From an uncultured Hungatella sp. (GTDB lineage: Bacteria; Bacillota; Clostridia; Lachnospirales; Lachnospiraceae), in the NCBI GenBank assembly GCA_910579515.1, contig CAJTUV010000001.1:155544-219543 (forward strand): DNA of 64,000 nt, in the 5' to 3' direction. This document shows, piece by piece, positions 17,504 through 26,150 of the stretch (positions are counted from its first letter, which is position 1; each line of letters opens with the position of its first letter). A program made the translations under genes and the position numbers. The notes under the pieces are model-generated. The model ran no database searches. It saw only the letters and a program-made list of their open reading frames with translations, and was not told the origin of the DNA.

Positions 17504-18382
17504 ATGGATTATATGATTCGCGCCACGGCTGCCCAGGGGCAGATTCGCGCCTTCGCCGCAAATACAAGGGAGCTGGTGGAGACAGCCAGAAAGGCGCATA
17601 ACACAAGTCCGGTAGCCACGGCTGCCTTAGGACGGCTATTGACTGCAGGAGCAATGATGGGGAGCATGATGAAGGGAGAGGAGGATCTTCTGACCATCAA
17701 AATCCAGGGAGACGGCCCCATAGAAGGGCTTACCGTGACTGCAGATTCCAAGGGAAACGTAAAGGGATATGCCCACAATCCCGTAGTGATTCTGCCTGCC
17801 AATTCTCAGGGAAAGCTGGATGTGGGAGGCGCTTTAGGAGTGGGAGTTTTAAGCGTCATTCAGGATATTGGATTAAAGGAGCCTTATGTGGGCCAGACCA
17901 TTCTGGTGACAGGAGAGATTGCAGAGGATTTGACTTATTACTATGCCACATCAGAACAGACGCCCTCCAGCGTTGCGCTGGGCGTTTTGATGAATAAGGA
18001 CAATACGGTTAAACAGGCAGGCGGATTCATTCTTCAGCTTATGCCGGGAGCGGCAGAAGGGATGATTGAAAATCTGGAGGAAAAGTTAAAACATCTGCCT
18101 TCCGTTACAACGCTGCTTGATCAGGGCATGACGCCGGAATCTATTTTGGAAAGGCTTTTAGGGGACTTGGAGCTGGAAATTACAGACAAGCTGGAGACGC
18201 GTTTTTTTTGTAACTGTGACAAGAAAAGAGTGGAGAAGGCTTTGATCAGCATTGGGAGAGAAGAGCTTAAAAGTATGATAGATGACAATAAACCAGTAGA
18301 GATTAACTGCCATTTCTGCAATCACAATTATACGTTTTCTGTTCAGGAACTAGAGGAACTGATGGAGAAGACGATTCGCTAA
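17504..18382 (+). CDS. hslO: Redox-regulated chaperone Hsp33
   Basis: 292 residues. Holdase chaperone activated by oxidation and unfolding. The C-terminal zinc site has the expected four cysteines as CNC (FFCNCDKK, near residue 234) and CHFC (INCHFCNHN, near residue 268). The N-terminal domain shows PVATAALGRLLTAGAMMGSMMK, typical of the family. GAGGAAAAAG precedes ATG 17504. A hairpin terminator follows. Confidence 0.93.
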   Translation: MDYMIRATAAQGQIRAFAANTRELVETARKAHNTSPVATAALGRLLTAGAMMGSMMKGEEDLLTIKIQGDGPIEGLTVTADSKGNVKGYAHNPVVILPANSQGKLDVGGALGVGVLSVIQDIGLKEPYVGQTILVTGEIAEDLTYYYATSEQTPSSVALGVLMNKDNTVKQAGGFILQLMPGAAEGMIENLEEKLKHLPSVTTLLDQGMTPESILERLLGDLELEITDKLETRFFCNCDKKRVEKALISIGREELKSMIDDNKPVEINCHFCNHNYTFSVQELEELMEKTIR

Positions 18383-18410
18383 CGTAAAGAGATCATTTTA
18401 GAAAACAAAA

Positions 18411-18438
18411 AGAACCATCCTGGCAGGGTGGCTCTTTT
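18411..18438 (+). terminator. Rho-independent terminator after hslO
   Basis: AGAACCATCC (18411-18420) pairs with GGGTGGCTCT (18426-18435), with two G-U type pairs and a 5-base loop, and runs into TTTT. Confidence 0.7.
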
Positions 18439-18509
18439 CGTAATCAACCACGGTGTAGCTCTTTTATAAGATCTATATAACACAAAAAGGTACACTGAGA
18501 ACTAGATGA

Positions 18510-18710
18510 TTAAAGTTTTGTTACATTGGTAGCCTGTGGTCCTTTAGCGCCGTCAACAACGTCGAACTCTACTTCAGCGCCTTCTTCCAGGGTTTTGTAG
18601 CCGTCCATGTTCAGCCCGGAATAATGTACGAAGACGTCTTTTCCTTCTTCGTCGCAGATAAAGCCATAACCCTTCTGGTTGTTGAACCACTTAACTGTAC
18701 CTTTGCTCAT
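18510..18710 (-). CDS. cspA: Cold-shock domain protein
   Basis: 66 residues, one cold-shock domain. MSKGTVKWFNNQKGYGFI contains the RNP1 element KGYGFI, and VFVHYSGL is RNP2, with Tyr at the place where Phe is usual (VHFS). Binds single-stranded RNA and DNA. The start is the ATG with GGAGG eight bases upstream; 24 more upstream codons are open but are leader sequence. The promoter and a hairpin at the start of the leader are described separately. cspA is used for the family; paralogues (cspB, cspC) cannot be told apart. Confidence 0.93.
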   Translation of the reverse strand: MSKGTVKWFNNQKGYGFICDEEGKDVFVHYSGLNMDGYKTLEEGAEVEFDVVDGAKGPQATNVTKL

Positions 18711-18746
18711 GATGATACCTCCAAAAAATAAAAAAGTTGTGTCATC

Positions 18747-18765
18747 GTTGCAAACTATTTGCAAC
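18747..18765 (-). promoter_or_regulatory. Hairpin at the 5' end of the cold-shock gene leader
   Basis: GTTGCAAATAGTTTGCAAC on the minus strand is a perfect inverted repeat with 8-base arms and a 3-base loop. It begins where transcription from the promoter at 18801-18773 is expected to start, so the mRNA would carry a stem-loop at its very 5' end. An operator role is an alternative. Confidence 0.5.
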
Positions 18766-18772
18766 TGTTTTA

Positions 18773-18801
18773 AGAATAGCATAATTGTAAAAATGTGTCA
18801 A
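18773..18801 (-). promoter_or_regulatory. Promoter of the cold-shock gene
   Basis: On the minus strand a perfect TTGACA (18801-18796) and TATTCT (18778-18773), preceded by TG in the extended -10 position, are spaced by 17 bases. The leader to the ATG is about 55 bases. Confidence 0.7.
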
Positions 18802-18868
18802 ATATTTTTAGCTATATCCTACAAAAATGTACAAAAAATATACATGCAAAATGGCAAGAGGTGAAGAG

Positions 18869-19414
18869 ATGAAATGTTCAAATATTTGGAACCATTTTAA
18901 GACGATTACGGAACATAAATTGCTGGTAATGGGAGGCTGTTTTAAGGTAGGACTTTTCAAACAAGGGCTTCTCCATGACTTGTCAAAATACTCGCCAGAG
19001 GAGTTTTGGATCGGAGTACATTTTTTTCAGGGAACCCGCAGCCCCAATGCTGCAGAACGAGAAAAATATGGATTTTCAAAAGCCTGGCTTCATCATAAAG
19101 GACGAAACAAACATCATTTTGAATACTGGATTGATTTTTCTCTGGATAAATCCAAAGGTCTGGTGGGACATAAAATGCCTGTAAACTATGTGGTGGAGAT
19201 GATGATGGACCGGATTGCTGCTTGTAAGGTTTATAAAGGAAAAGAGTATACAGACAGAAGCCCTCTGGAATATTATCAGAGAGAAAAGGATTTTATTGTC
19301 ATTCACCCAGAGACCAGGAGATTACTGGAGAAACTATTGATTATGCTCAGTGAAAAGGGAGAGAGACGGACCTTTCAGGTTATGCAGAAATTGTTGAAAA
19401 AGAAGAGCTATTAA
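18869..19414 (+). CDS. DUF5662 family protein
   Basis: 181 residues. The sequence has KVGLFKQGLLHDLSKYSPEEFW, then WLHHKGRNKHHFEYW and MPVNYVVEMMMDRIAACKVY. The conserved HD (LHDLSK), HH and D residues suggest an all-helical metal-binding fold related to HD-type proteins. I recognise the family as DUF5662, of unknown function, common in Clostridia and in some phages. ATG 18869 follows GAGGTGAAGAG; a longer in-frame extension begins inside the promoter region of the divergent cold-shock gene. Confidence 0.75.
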   Translation: MKCSNIWNHFKTITEHKLLVMGGCFKVGLFKQGLLHDLSKYSPEEFWIGVHFFQGTRSPNAAEREKYGFSKAWLHHKGRNKHHFEYWIDFSLDKSKGLVGHKMPVNYVVEMMMDRIAACKVYKGKEYTDRSPLEYYQREKDFIVIHPETRRLLEKLLIMLSEKGERRTFQVMQKLLKKKSY

Positions 19415-19487
19415 AAGAATAGGATTCATGAAAATGTGCACACTGAAAAAGACAGGGAACGTATCATTTCGAAAAGGGAGAATTTTC

Positions 19488-20186
19488 ATGAATCAGGATG
19501 AAAAGAGACAGGAAAAAGAGATCGAAGAAAAACAGGACGAAAAGCTGGAGGAGTATGGACAGATAACTCTGGAAGAAAATGAGGGAAAGACGAAGATCCA
19601 TCTTCTCTCCATTATCGGGGAGGTGGAAGGTCATGAAAATGCGCCGGGAAACAGTAAAACCACCAAATACGATCATGTGCTTCCTATGCTGGCACAGCTG
19701 GAGGACGATGATAAAATAGAAGGGATGCTGGTTTTGTTAAACACATCTGGAGGAGACGTGGACGCAGGGCTGGCGATTGCGGAGATGATCGCATCGTTAA
19801 GCATCCCCACGGTATCTTTGGTTCTTGGAGGAAGTCATTCCATTGGGGTGCCTTTGGCTGTTTCCACAGATTATTCCTTTATTGTTCCTACAGGGACGAT
19901 TATGGTCCATCCGGTCCGAATGACCGGAATGGTGATCGGCGCCTCTCAGACTTATGAGTATTTTGAGATGATTCAGGACCGGATTATCAGCTTTATCTCC
20001 AGACATGCGTCCATTACCTATGACCAGGTAAAGCGGCTCATGCTCAATACGGAGATGCTTACCAGAGATCTGGGAACTGTTTTAGTAGGAGCAGAAGCGG
20101 TAAAACAGGGGTTGATTGATGAGGTTGGCGGTATTCGGGATGCATTGGCAAAGCTTCATAAGATGATAGAGAAAAAAAGGATATAG
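19488..20186 (+). CDS. tepA: ClpP-family serine protease, TepA-like
   Basis: 232 residues. ClpP/crotonase fold: LLNTSGGDVDAGLAIAEMI, then GGSHSIGVPLAVS with the likely nucleophile Ser and IMVHPVRMTG with the likely catalytic His. The N-terminal ~40 residues are charged and low in complexity (many Glu and Lys), as in the TepA/YmfB branch found in Firmicutes. These are cytoplasmic peptidases linked in Bacillus to degradation of signal peptides or to secretion. ATG 19488 follows AAGGGAG; the in-frame extension upstream lacks similarity. A good terminator follows. Confidence 0.82.
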   Translation: MNQDEKRQEKEIEEKQDEKLEEYGQITLEENEGKTKIHLLSIIGEVEGHENAPGNSKTTKYDHVLPMLAQLEDDDKIEGMLVLLNTSGGDVDAGLAIAEMIASLSIPTVSLVLGGSHSIGVPLAVSTDYSFIVPTGTIMVHPVRMTGMVIGASQTYEYFEMIQDRIISFISRHASITYDQVKRLMLNTEMLTRDLGTVLVGAEAVKQGLIDEVGGIRDALAKLHKMIEKKRI

Positions 20187-20194
20187 GAACAGAA

Positions 20195-20230
20195 GACCTG
20201 CTTTAGAATAAACTCTGAAGCAGGCCTTTT
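20195..20230 (+). terminator. Rho-independent terminator after tepA
   Basis: GACCTGCTTTAGA (20195-20207) pairs with TCTGAAGCAGGCC (20214-20226) with one mismatch and one G-U pair, followed by TTTTGCCTTTTTT. Confidence 0.82.
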
Positions 20231-20316
20231 GCCTTTTTTGGTTGACGTTAAAAAGAGATTCTGATAGGCTAAAATATAGAAAATACGTGTGAAACGGATA
20301 CATATGGAGAATGACA

Positions 20317-21771
20317 ATGGAAAAAGAACATCAGGCAGAGCTTCCCAAAGCGTTTTTAGAAAAAATGGAACGGCTGTTAAAAGAAGAATATCAGGACTTT
20401 TTAAAAAGCTATGAGGAAACGCCCAAGCAGGGGCTTCGTATAAACCCATTAAAAAAGCTGTCAAACAGCCAGATCTTAAGATTAAAAGAACGATTTCGAC
20501 TTGAGAGCATCCCATGGGCAGAAGGGGGATACTATTTTGATGCACAAACCCGCCCGGGAAAGAGCCCTTTTCATGAGGCAGGAGTTTACTATATTCAGGA
20601 GCCCAGCGCCATGGCCGTGGTGGAACTTTTAAAGCCCGTTGGCGGAGAACGGATTCTGGATTTATGTGCTGCGCCCGGAGGAAAGACTACTCAAATTGCA
20701 GGGAAAATGGGGCAGAAGGGACTTTTGGTCAGCAATGAGATTCATCCGTTAAGAGCAAAGATTTTGTCTCAAAATGTAGAACGGATGGGAATCGCCAATG
20801 GAGTGGTGACCAACGAGAGCTCACAACGACTTCTTAAATCCTTTCCTGAGTTTTTTGACGGGATTGTGGTGGATGCTCCCTGTTCTGGAGAAGGCATGTT
20901 TCGGAAGGAGGAGGCGGCCAGAGAACAGTGGAGCCTGAACCAGGTTTCTGTCTGCGCTGCCCGCCAGAAAGAGATTTTAGACAATGCTGCAGGAATGTTG
21001 AAAACGGGCGGAAGGCTTGTGTATTCTACCTGCACCTTCTCTCCAGAGGAAAATGAGGGGACGATCCAGACGTTTTTAGACAGCCACCCAGAATTTGTTT
21101 TGGAAAGAACACAGTCAATTCCCGGATTTTCCTGTTTAGGGCAGGGACGCCCGGAATGGGTGGCAGACGGAAAAAGTCAGCTGTCACAAACTGTTCGTAT
21201 CTGGCCTCACAGAACAAGAGGAGAAGGACATTTTCTGGCTCTTTTGAGAAAAGAGGAGGGGAGTATTAAGGAAAAGAGGAAAAAAGCTTTTCAGGCCCCC
21301 AGACTTTTGCCAGAGGTTTTAAAGGTCTGGGAGGAATTTGCCGCTTCCGTCTGCCATCCTTTTTTTCAGGAGGAATTTCACAATGCTTCGGGAAGATTTC
21401 TCATGTTTGGAGAGGAGTTATATGTATGCCCAAACCAGATGATTGATATGAAGGGGCTGAAAGTCTTACGCCCGGGCCTGGATTTGGGGACGTTTAAGAA
21501 AAAAAGGTTTGAGCCGTCCCATAGTCTGGCTCTGTATCTGAAACAGAACCAGGTTAAACAATGGGTTTCCCTGCCAGAGGAGGGAGAGGCGGTTTTTCGT
21601 TATTTGAAAGGAGAAGCTCTGGATTTGAGTGGAATTGCCGGCAATGCAAAATGCCAGATATCCGAAAATGGATGGGTTTTGGTGTTAGTGGAAGATGCCT
21701 CTCTGGGTTTTGCAAAACTGACAGGAACTGTTTTAAAAAACCATTATCCCAAAGGATTGCGGCGTTCATGA
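20317..21771 (+). CDS. rsmF: rRNA (cytosine-C5-)-methyltransferase, RsmF/NOL1-NOP2-Sun family
   Basis: 484 residues. Methylates a cytosine in 16S rRNA (or tRNA) with SAM. Motif I is ILDLCAAPGGKTTQIA near residue 111; the two catalytic cysteines are C189 (DAPCSGEG) and C239 (STCTFSPEENE). A C-terminal domain of ~180 residues ends with HYPKGLRR, as in the RsmF group. ATG 20317 is favoured because GGAGA is six bases upstream; the ATG at 20311 abuts it. The last 28 bases overlap the convergent pseudouridine synthase gene. The exact target base is not shown by the sequence. Confidence 0.87.
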   Translation: MEKEHQAELPKAFLEKMERLLKEEYQDFLKSYEETPKQGLRINPLKKLSNSQILRLKERFRLESIPWAEGGYYFDAQTRPGKSPFHEAGVYYIQEPSAMAVVELLKPVGGERILDLCAAPGGKTTQIAGKMGQKGLLVSNEIHPLRAKILSQNVERMGIANGVVTNESSQRLLKSFPEFFDGIVVDAPCSGEGMFRKEEAAREQWSLNQVSVCAARQKEILDNAAGMLKTGGRLVYSTCTFSPEENEGTIQTFLDSHPEFVLERTQSIPGFSCLGQGRPEWVADGKSQLSQTVRIWPHRTRGEGHFLALLRKEEGSIKEKRKKAFQAPRLLPEVLKVWEEFAASVCHPFFQEEFHNASGRFLMFGEELYVCPNQMIDMKGLKVLRPGLDLGTFKKKRFEPSHSLALYLKQNQVKQWVSLPEEGEAVFRYLKGEALDLSGIAGNAKCQISENGWVLVLVEDASLGFAKLTGTVLKNHYPKGLRRS

Positions 21772-22658
21772 GAAAACACAAATTTCATGTCTTCTGGTAA
21801 AGGCGCTTCCAATACCAGCTCTTTTTGGGACAGCGGGTGGCGAAAGGACAGTTTATGGGAGTGGAGAGACTGTCTGGCGATCAGGCGGTAGTCTGGGTGA
21901 TACAGAAAGTCTCCCAAAAGCGGATGGCCGATATGTTTAAAATGGACGCGGATCTGGTGAGTCCGTCCTGTTTCCAGAGTCAGCGCAGCCAGGGAACAGT
22001 CAAGCTCTGGATTATAGTGCAAAAGGCGGTAATGGGTGCAGGCAGGGTCCCCCCGTTTAAAATCTACCTGCCGCATAATGGTGGAATCCGCTGTCCTGGC
22101 AATAGGGGCGCGAATAACCCCTTGAAAATCCAGAAGGCCCGAGGCCACTGCCAGATACTCTCGGTGAATCTGGTGATCTTTTACCATTTGAGATAAAATA
22201 GCGGCACTTAAACTGTGACGGGCCAGGATGAGAAGACCAGTGGTGTCTCTGTCCAGACGGTTTATGGCGCGATACACAAACGGTTCATTCTTCTGTCTGA
22301 AATACCAGGCCATGCCGTTGGCCAGCGTAGTGTCATAGTGGCCCTGAGAAGGATGGATGGGAAGTCCTGCCGGTTTGTTTAAAACCAAAAGATCTTCATC
22401 CTCATAGACAATATTCAAATCCATAGGAGTCGCAACGATGTTCGGAGAATCTTCCGGTTCGTCCAGTCGGACTTCCAAAACTTCTCCTGTTTTCAAAAGA
22501 TGATTGGAACATACTTTTACACCGCCAATGGAAAGTCCCAGAGGAGAATGTTTCAGGCGGATTAAGAGATGCTTAGAATAACCTTGGGATTTTAAAAATT
22601 GTTCAACTGTTTGAGAAATCGGCGTCTCTGTGATATGATAGGTAAGTAGTTTTTTCAT
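21744..22658 (-). CDS. RluA-family 23S rRNA/tRNA pseudouridine synthase
   Basis: 304 residues. An N-terminal S4-like segment (about 15-80) is followed by the catalytic domain with NKPAGLPIHPSQGH and the signature AINRLDRDTTGLLILA, whose second Asp is the nucleophile; TGRTHQIRVHFKHIGHPLLGD near the C-terminus is also diagnostic. It isomerises uridine in rRNA or tRNA; the site (RluD, RluC or RluA type) cannot be assigned. Its 3' end overlaps the convergent rsmF gene by 28 bases. Confidence 0.9.
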   Translation of the reverse strand: MKKLLTYHITETPISQTVEQFLKSQGYSKHLLIRLKHSPLGLSIGGVKVCSNHLLKTGEVLEVRLDEPEDSPNIVATPMDLNIVYEDEDLLVLNKPAGLPIHPSQGHYDTTLANGMAWYFRQKNEPFVYRAINRLDRDTTGLLILARHSLSAAILSQMVKDHQIHREYLAVASGLLDFQGVIRAPIARTADSTIMRQVDFKRGDPACTHYRLLHYNPELDCSLAALTLETGRTHQIRVHFKHIGHPLLGDFLYHPDYRLIARQSLHSHKLSFRHPLSQKELVLEAPLPEDMKFVFSHERRNPLG

Positions 22659-22686
22659 ACGGGAATTTTACCATAGAAGATAGTCG

Positions 22687-22714
22687 TTGACAAGAGATGG
22701 GAAGATGATAAAAT
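22687..22714 (+). promoter_or_regulatory. Promoter of the TPR/Hsp70 operon
   Basis: A perfect TTGACA (22687-22692) and TAAAAT (22709-22714) are 16 bases apart, about 46 bases before ATG 22761. Confidence 0.6.
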
Positions 22715-22760
22715 ATTAGATAATGTGATGGGACAGTTACATAGAGAAGGAGACGGATGG

Positions 22761-25700
22761 ATGGAGAGACAGTTAGCGTTTCATGTTTTGGGCATAAAAG
22801 AGACAAAAGACGAGCAGCAGATTCAGGATGCATACAGAGGACTTTTAAAGAGGACTAATCCAGAGGATGATCCAGAAGGGTTTAAGCGTCTGCGGGAGGC
22901 GTATGAGACGGCTGTTTCCTGGGCCAGGCAGCCAGAACCTCTGGAAGAGGGAGAGAAAACCGATATTGAGAAATGGATTGACCAGGTGAATGAGATTTAT
23001 CTGGACATTCATGACCGGTGCAATCCGAAACTGTGGATTGATGTGTTAGAGGACCCTGTTTGTACGGATTTAGACACCTCTTTGCAGGCAAGGGAAGGTT
23101 TGCTGGCTTATTTAATGGACCACATTTATCTGCCCAACATCATCTGGAAACTGTTGGATGAATGTTTTCAGATTGTAGAGGAGAGAGAACTTTTAGAACA
23201 GCAGTTTCCCACTGATTTTTTGAATTATGTGATGTATTACATTCGCAATACAGAATTTATCAATTACTATTTGTTTGAAATCTTGGACAGAGACTCTATG
23301 GATGCAGATGCCTATATCCGCAATTTCCTGGGAATCAAACGGCTGATTGATCAGGGACAAGTGAGAGAATGCAAGGAAAAGCTGGAGCAGCTGGAGGTTT
23401 TCGGCATCTATCATCCCTATGAGGATGTGGAGATGCTGCGGGTATTGTATACTCTTATGGAACAGGCGAAAGAAGAGCTGCCGGAAACAATGACTCTGGA
23501 AGAAACCGCCGGCGGAAAGGAAGCTGTCAGACTGATCAAGGCGCTTTTGGAAAAGTATGAAGAAGATTGTTATATAAAGCTTCACTGCGGCGTGGCAAAG
23601 TGGACGTTGGGCCAGAAGGAGGAGGCCAATCAGCTGTGGGAACAGATTCTTATTCATCAGCCTTCCCATTATATGGCAAAATTCTATACGATTCGATATC
23701 TGATGGAGAAAGAAGAATATAAACAGGCAAAAGAGCGAATGTTGGAACTTCTGGACATGGATGCCAATGATGAACAAGTGATTGAATATCTTCACACAGC
23801 CAACGATGCTTTGATTAAAGAGTATGAGACAAAGCTGCATGAGGAAGGGGAAGAGTCAGAGAGATTCGAGAATGCCATGGAACTGGCCCGCTGCTTCTAT
23901 CAAAATGATAAACCGGAGGATGCAGTTCCCCTTTTAGACGGTTTGGTTCCTGATGAAAAGCAGGAGTACGATTATGTAAATCTTTTTGGTCGGATTTTAT
24001 ATCGGGCGGACGAGTATGAAAAGGCGTGTCCGAACCTGAAACGGTGGCTGGAGCTGATTCGCCAGACTCCAGAAGAAGACGAGGAGTATGAAAATAGAAA
24101 AAACAGAGAATTTCGGGCCTGCCACATTTTAAGCGGATGCTGCCACGAGATGGGGGACAGAAAACAGGCTATGAAATATGTGGAAGAGGCAATCCGAGTG
24201 GCGCTTAACCAGGAGGATACAGTTTCTGCCATGCAGTATAAGGCATACATGCTGTTTACCTATGAAGAATATGAAAACTGTGTTGACGTCTGCGATCAGG
24301 TGATTCGGCTGAATGAACGGTATTTTCCTGCCTATTTACAGCGGCAGGAGGCGGCTTTCAAACTGAAGAGAGGGCAGCAGGTAGTAGATGATTATTATAA
24401 TGCCATCAATATTTATAACGGTTATTATAAACCTTATCTTCTGGCTGCGGAAACATTTTTCTACCATGACCAGTATGAGGATGCAAAGGGAGTTTTAGAG
24501 CGGGCCAGGGAAAATGAAATCGAGTTTTCCGACAATATGAAATTGTATGAGGTAAAGATTTTAAGGAATCTGGCCGAAAAACGAGAAGACAGGGAAAAAC
24601 CGTTTGCCATAGCCAAAGAGCTGCTTTGCCAAGTGAAAAGTCCGGAAACAGATATTGAGGATTTGTCCGAAATCGAGTATGAGATTGCTCTTCTTCACTG
24701 GGACAATGGAGATTTGAATGAGGCATTGGAGCATTTGAACGCTGCGATCAAACAGAATCCTGACAGAATGCAGTATCATATGGTTGGCGGACATATTTAT
24801 CTGGATAAAAAGGCGTATAAGAAGGCTCTGGAAGAGTATGGAATTGCCAGGGCAGATTATGAAGAGTCTCCGTCGCTTCATTATAATTGCGGTTTATGCC
24901 AGGAGGGGCTGGGGTTAAAGGAGCTGGCGCTGGAATGCTTTAAAAAGACTTTGGAATATAAAGAAGGGTATCGGGATGCCTGTGAGAAAATTGCAGATTA
25001 CTATAAGGATCGGTATACCAGTTTCTATGATGAAGCAGATTATGAGCTGGCCTTAAGTTATATGAACCGTCAGTTAGCTGTAAAAGAAAGCTGCTATTAT
25101 CTCGTTGAGCGGGGCAGAATCTACATGAGCGCCTATAAGCTGAATGAGGCAATCCGGGATTTTGAAAAGGCTCTGGAGTATGTGCCAAACGATTGGGCTT
25201 CCTATAACAATATGGGATGCTGCTACAAATATATGGGACAGTTTGAAAAGGGAATCGAATGTCTGAAAAAAGCAGTGGAGTGTATGGGCGAGGAAAAAAG
25301 TGTGCTGCCATACAGCAATATGGCGGACTGCTATGAGGCCTTGGAGCAGTATCAGATGGCGATTGAATGTTATTTAAAAGATTTGGAAATGTTCCCAGAC
25401 AGGAAGGTGTTCCACAAGGAGATAGGAAATCTGTACCTGGCTATGGAGGATTATGATAATGCCCTGAAATATTATGAGATGGAACCGGATTTGGAAGACT
25501 ATTATGAAAATGTGGCGACGATTTATTATCTTCAGGGGAAGGAGAAACAGGCGATTCGGACCTATGAGGAAGGAATCCGCAAGGCGTCCAAAGAGGATAA
25601 GTCGGACAGGTTCAACGATCTGGCATATTTTTACAACAAAATCCTGGGAGATTATAAGAAAGCAGAGTATTATTACAAAAAGGCTCTTGCCGCCGCCACA

Positions 25701-26141
25701 GACGACGGAGACCGACATGAACTGGAGTGGAAAATGGCCTCTTTGTATTTTGGGATTGGAAAGAAAGACAATGCGAAGCTTTTTGCCAGAAGAGCTCTGG
25801 AGCATTTTCAGAAAGCGGGATATGGAAAAGAGGAACATTATTTAAAGTACGAGCAGTACCGTCCTGCCAGGCTGATGCGGTTTGGCTGGATTTATATCTG
25901 TCTGGGAGAGACTGAAAAAGGGCTGGATATGTTCCGAGAAATGGCTAAGTGCAGGCGCTGCCGTCAATGCCGCCATAAAGAGTGCTTTGAGGCGTATCAA
26001 TATATGGGAAGATATTATGAGATTGTTGGAGATTATAAGACCGCTTTAGAGTTGTATGAGAGAGCTTTTGCAATCAGCAGTCGGGATTTGGTGTCAGAGA
26101 TGGCAATTAAGAGAATTAAAAAAGAAATCGGCAGGAGATAA
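22761..26141 (+). CDS. Large TPR protein with degenerate N-terminal J domain
   Basis: 1126 residues, cytoplasmic, no signal or membrane segment. Residues ~4-55 align with a J domain (FHVLGIKETKDEQQIQDAYRG... FKRLREAYETA), but the HPD tripeptide that stimulates DnaK is replaced by NPE (KRTNPEDDP). The rest is almost all tetratricopeptide-like helix pairs, clearest at 650-1000 (repeated LHYNCGLCQEGLG, SYNNMGCCYKYMGQFEKGIE, EIGNLYLAMEDYDNALKYYE). Near the C-terminus C1064, C1067, C1070 and C1075 form a CX2CX2CX4C cluster that could bind a metal. AAGGAG lies eight bases before ATG 22761. The Hsp70 gene follows after nine bases, so this is probably its dedicated partner or scaffold. Confidence 0.8.
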   Translation: MERQLAFHVLGIKETKDEQQIQDAYRGLLKRTNPEDDPEGFKRLREAYETAVSWARQPEPLEEGEKTDIEKWIDQVNEIYLDIHDRCNPKLWIDVLEDPVCTDLDTSLQAREGLLAYLMDHIYLPNIIWKLLDECFQIVEERELLEQQFPTDFLNYVMYYIRNTEFINYYLFEILDRDSMDADAYIRNFLGIKRLIDQGQVRECKEKLEQLEVFGIYHPYEDVEMLRVLYTLMEQAKEELPETMTLEETAGGKEAVRLIKALLEKYEEDCYIKLHCGVAKWTLGQKEEANQLWEQILIHQPSHYMAKFYTIRYLMEKEEYKQAKERMLELLDMDANDEQVIEYLHTANDALIKEYETKLHEEGEESERFENAMELARCFYQNDKPEDAVPLLDGLVPDEKQEYDYVNLFGRILYRADEYEKACPNLKRWLELIRQTPEEDEEYENRKNREFRACHILSGCCHEMGDRKQAMKYVEEAIRVALNQEDTVSAMQYKAYMLFTYEEYENCVDVCDQVIRLNERYFPAYLQRQEAAFKLKRGQQVVDDYYNAINIYNGYYKPYLLAAETFFYHDQYEDAKGVLERARENEIEFSDNMKLYEVKILRNLAEKREDREKPFAIAKELLCQVKSPETDIEDLSEIEYEIALLHWDNGDLNEALEHLNAAIKQNPDRMQYHMVGGHIYLDKKAYKKALEEYGIARADYEESPSLHYNCGLCQEGLGLKELALECFKKTLEYKEGYRDACEKIADYYKDRYTSFYDEADYELALSYMNRQLAVKESCYYLVERGRIYMSAYKLNEAIRDFEKALEYVPNDWASYNNMGCCYKYMGQFEKGIECLKKAVECMGEEKSVLPYSNMADCYEALEQYQMAIECYLKDLEMFPDRKVFHKEIGNLYLAMEDYDNALKYYEMEPDLEDYYENVATIYYLQGKEKQAIRTYEEGIRKASKEDKSDRFNDLAYFYNKILGDYKKAEYYYKKALAAATDDGDRHELEWKMASLYFGIGKKDNAKLFARRALEHFQKAGYGKEEHYLKYEQYRPARLMRFGWIYICLGETEKGLDMFREMAKCRRCRQCRHKECFEAYQYMGRYYEIVGDYKTALELYERAFAISSRDLVSEMAIKRIKKEIGRR

Positions 26142-26150
26142 GAAAAATCT

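Noticed and set aside
21744..21771. 28-base antisense overlap of rsmF and the pseudouridine synthase as a regulatory device
   Set aside because: Short tail-to-tail overlaps are common in compact genomes and nothing else marks this one.
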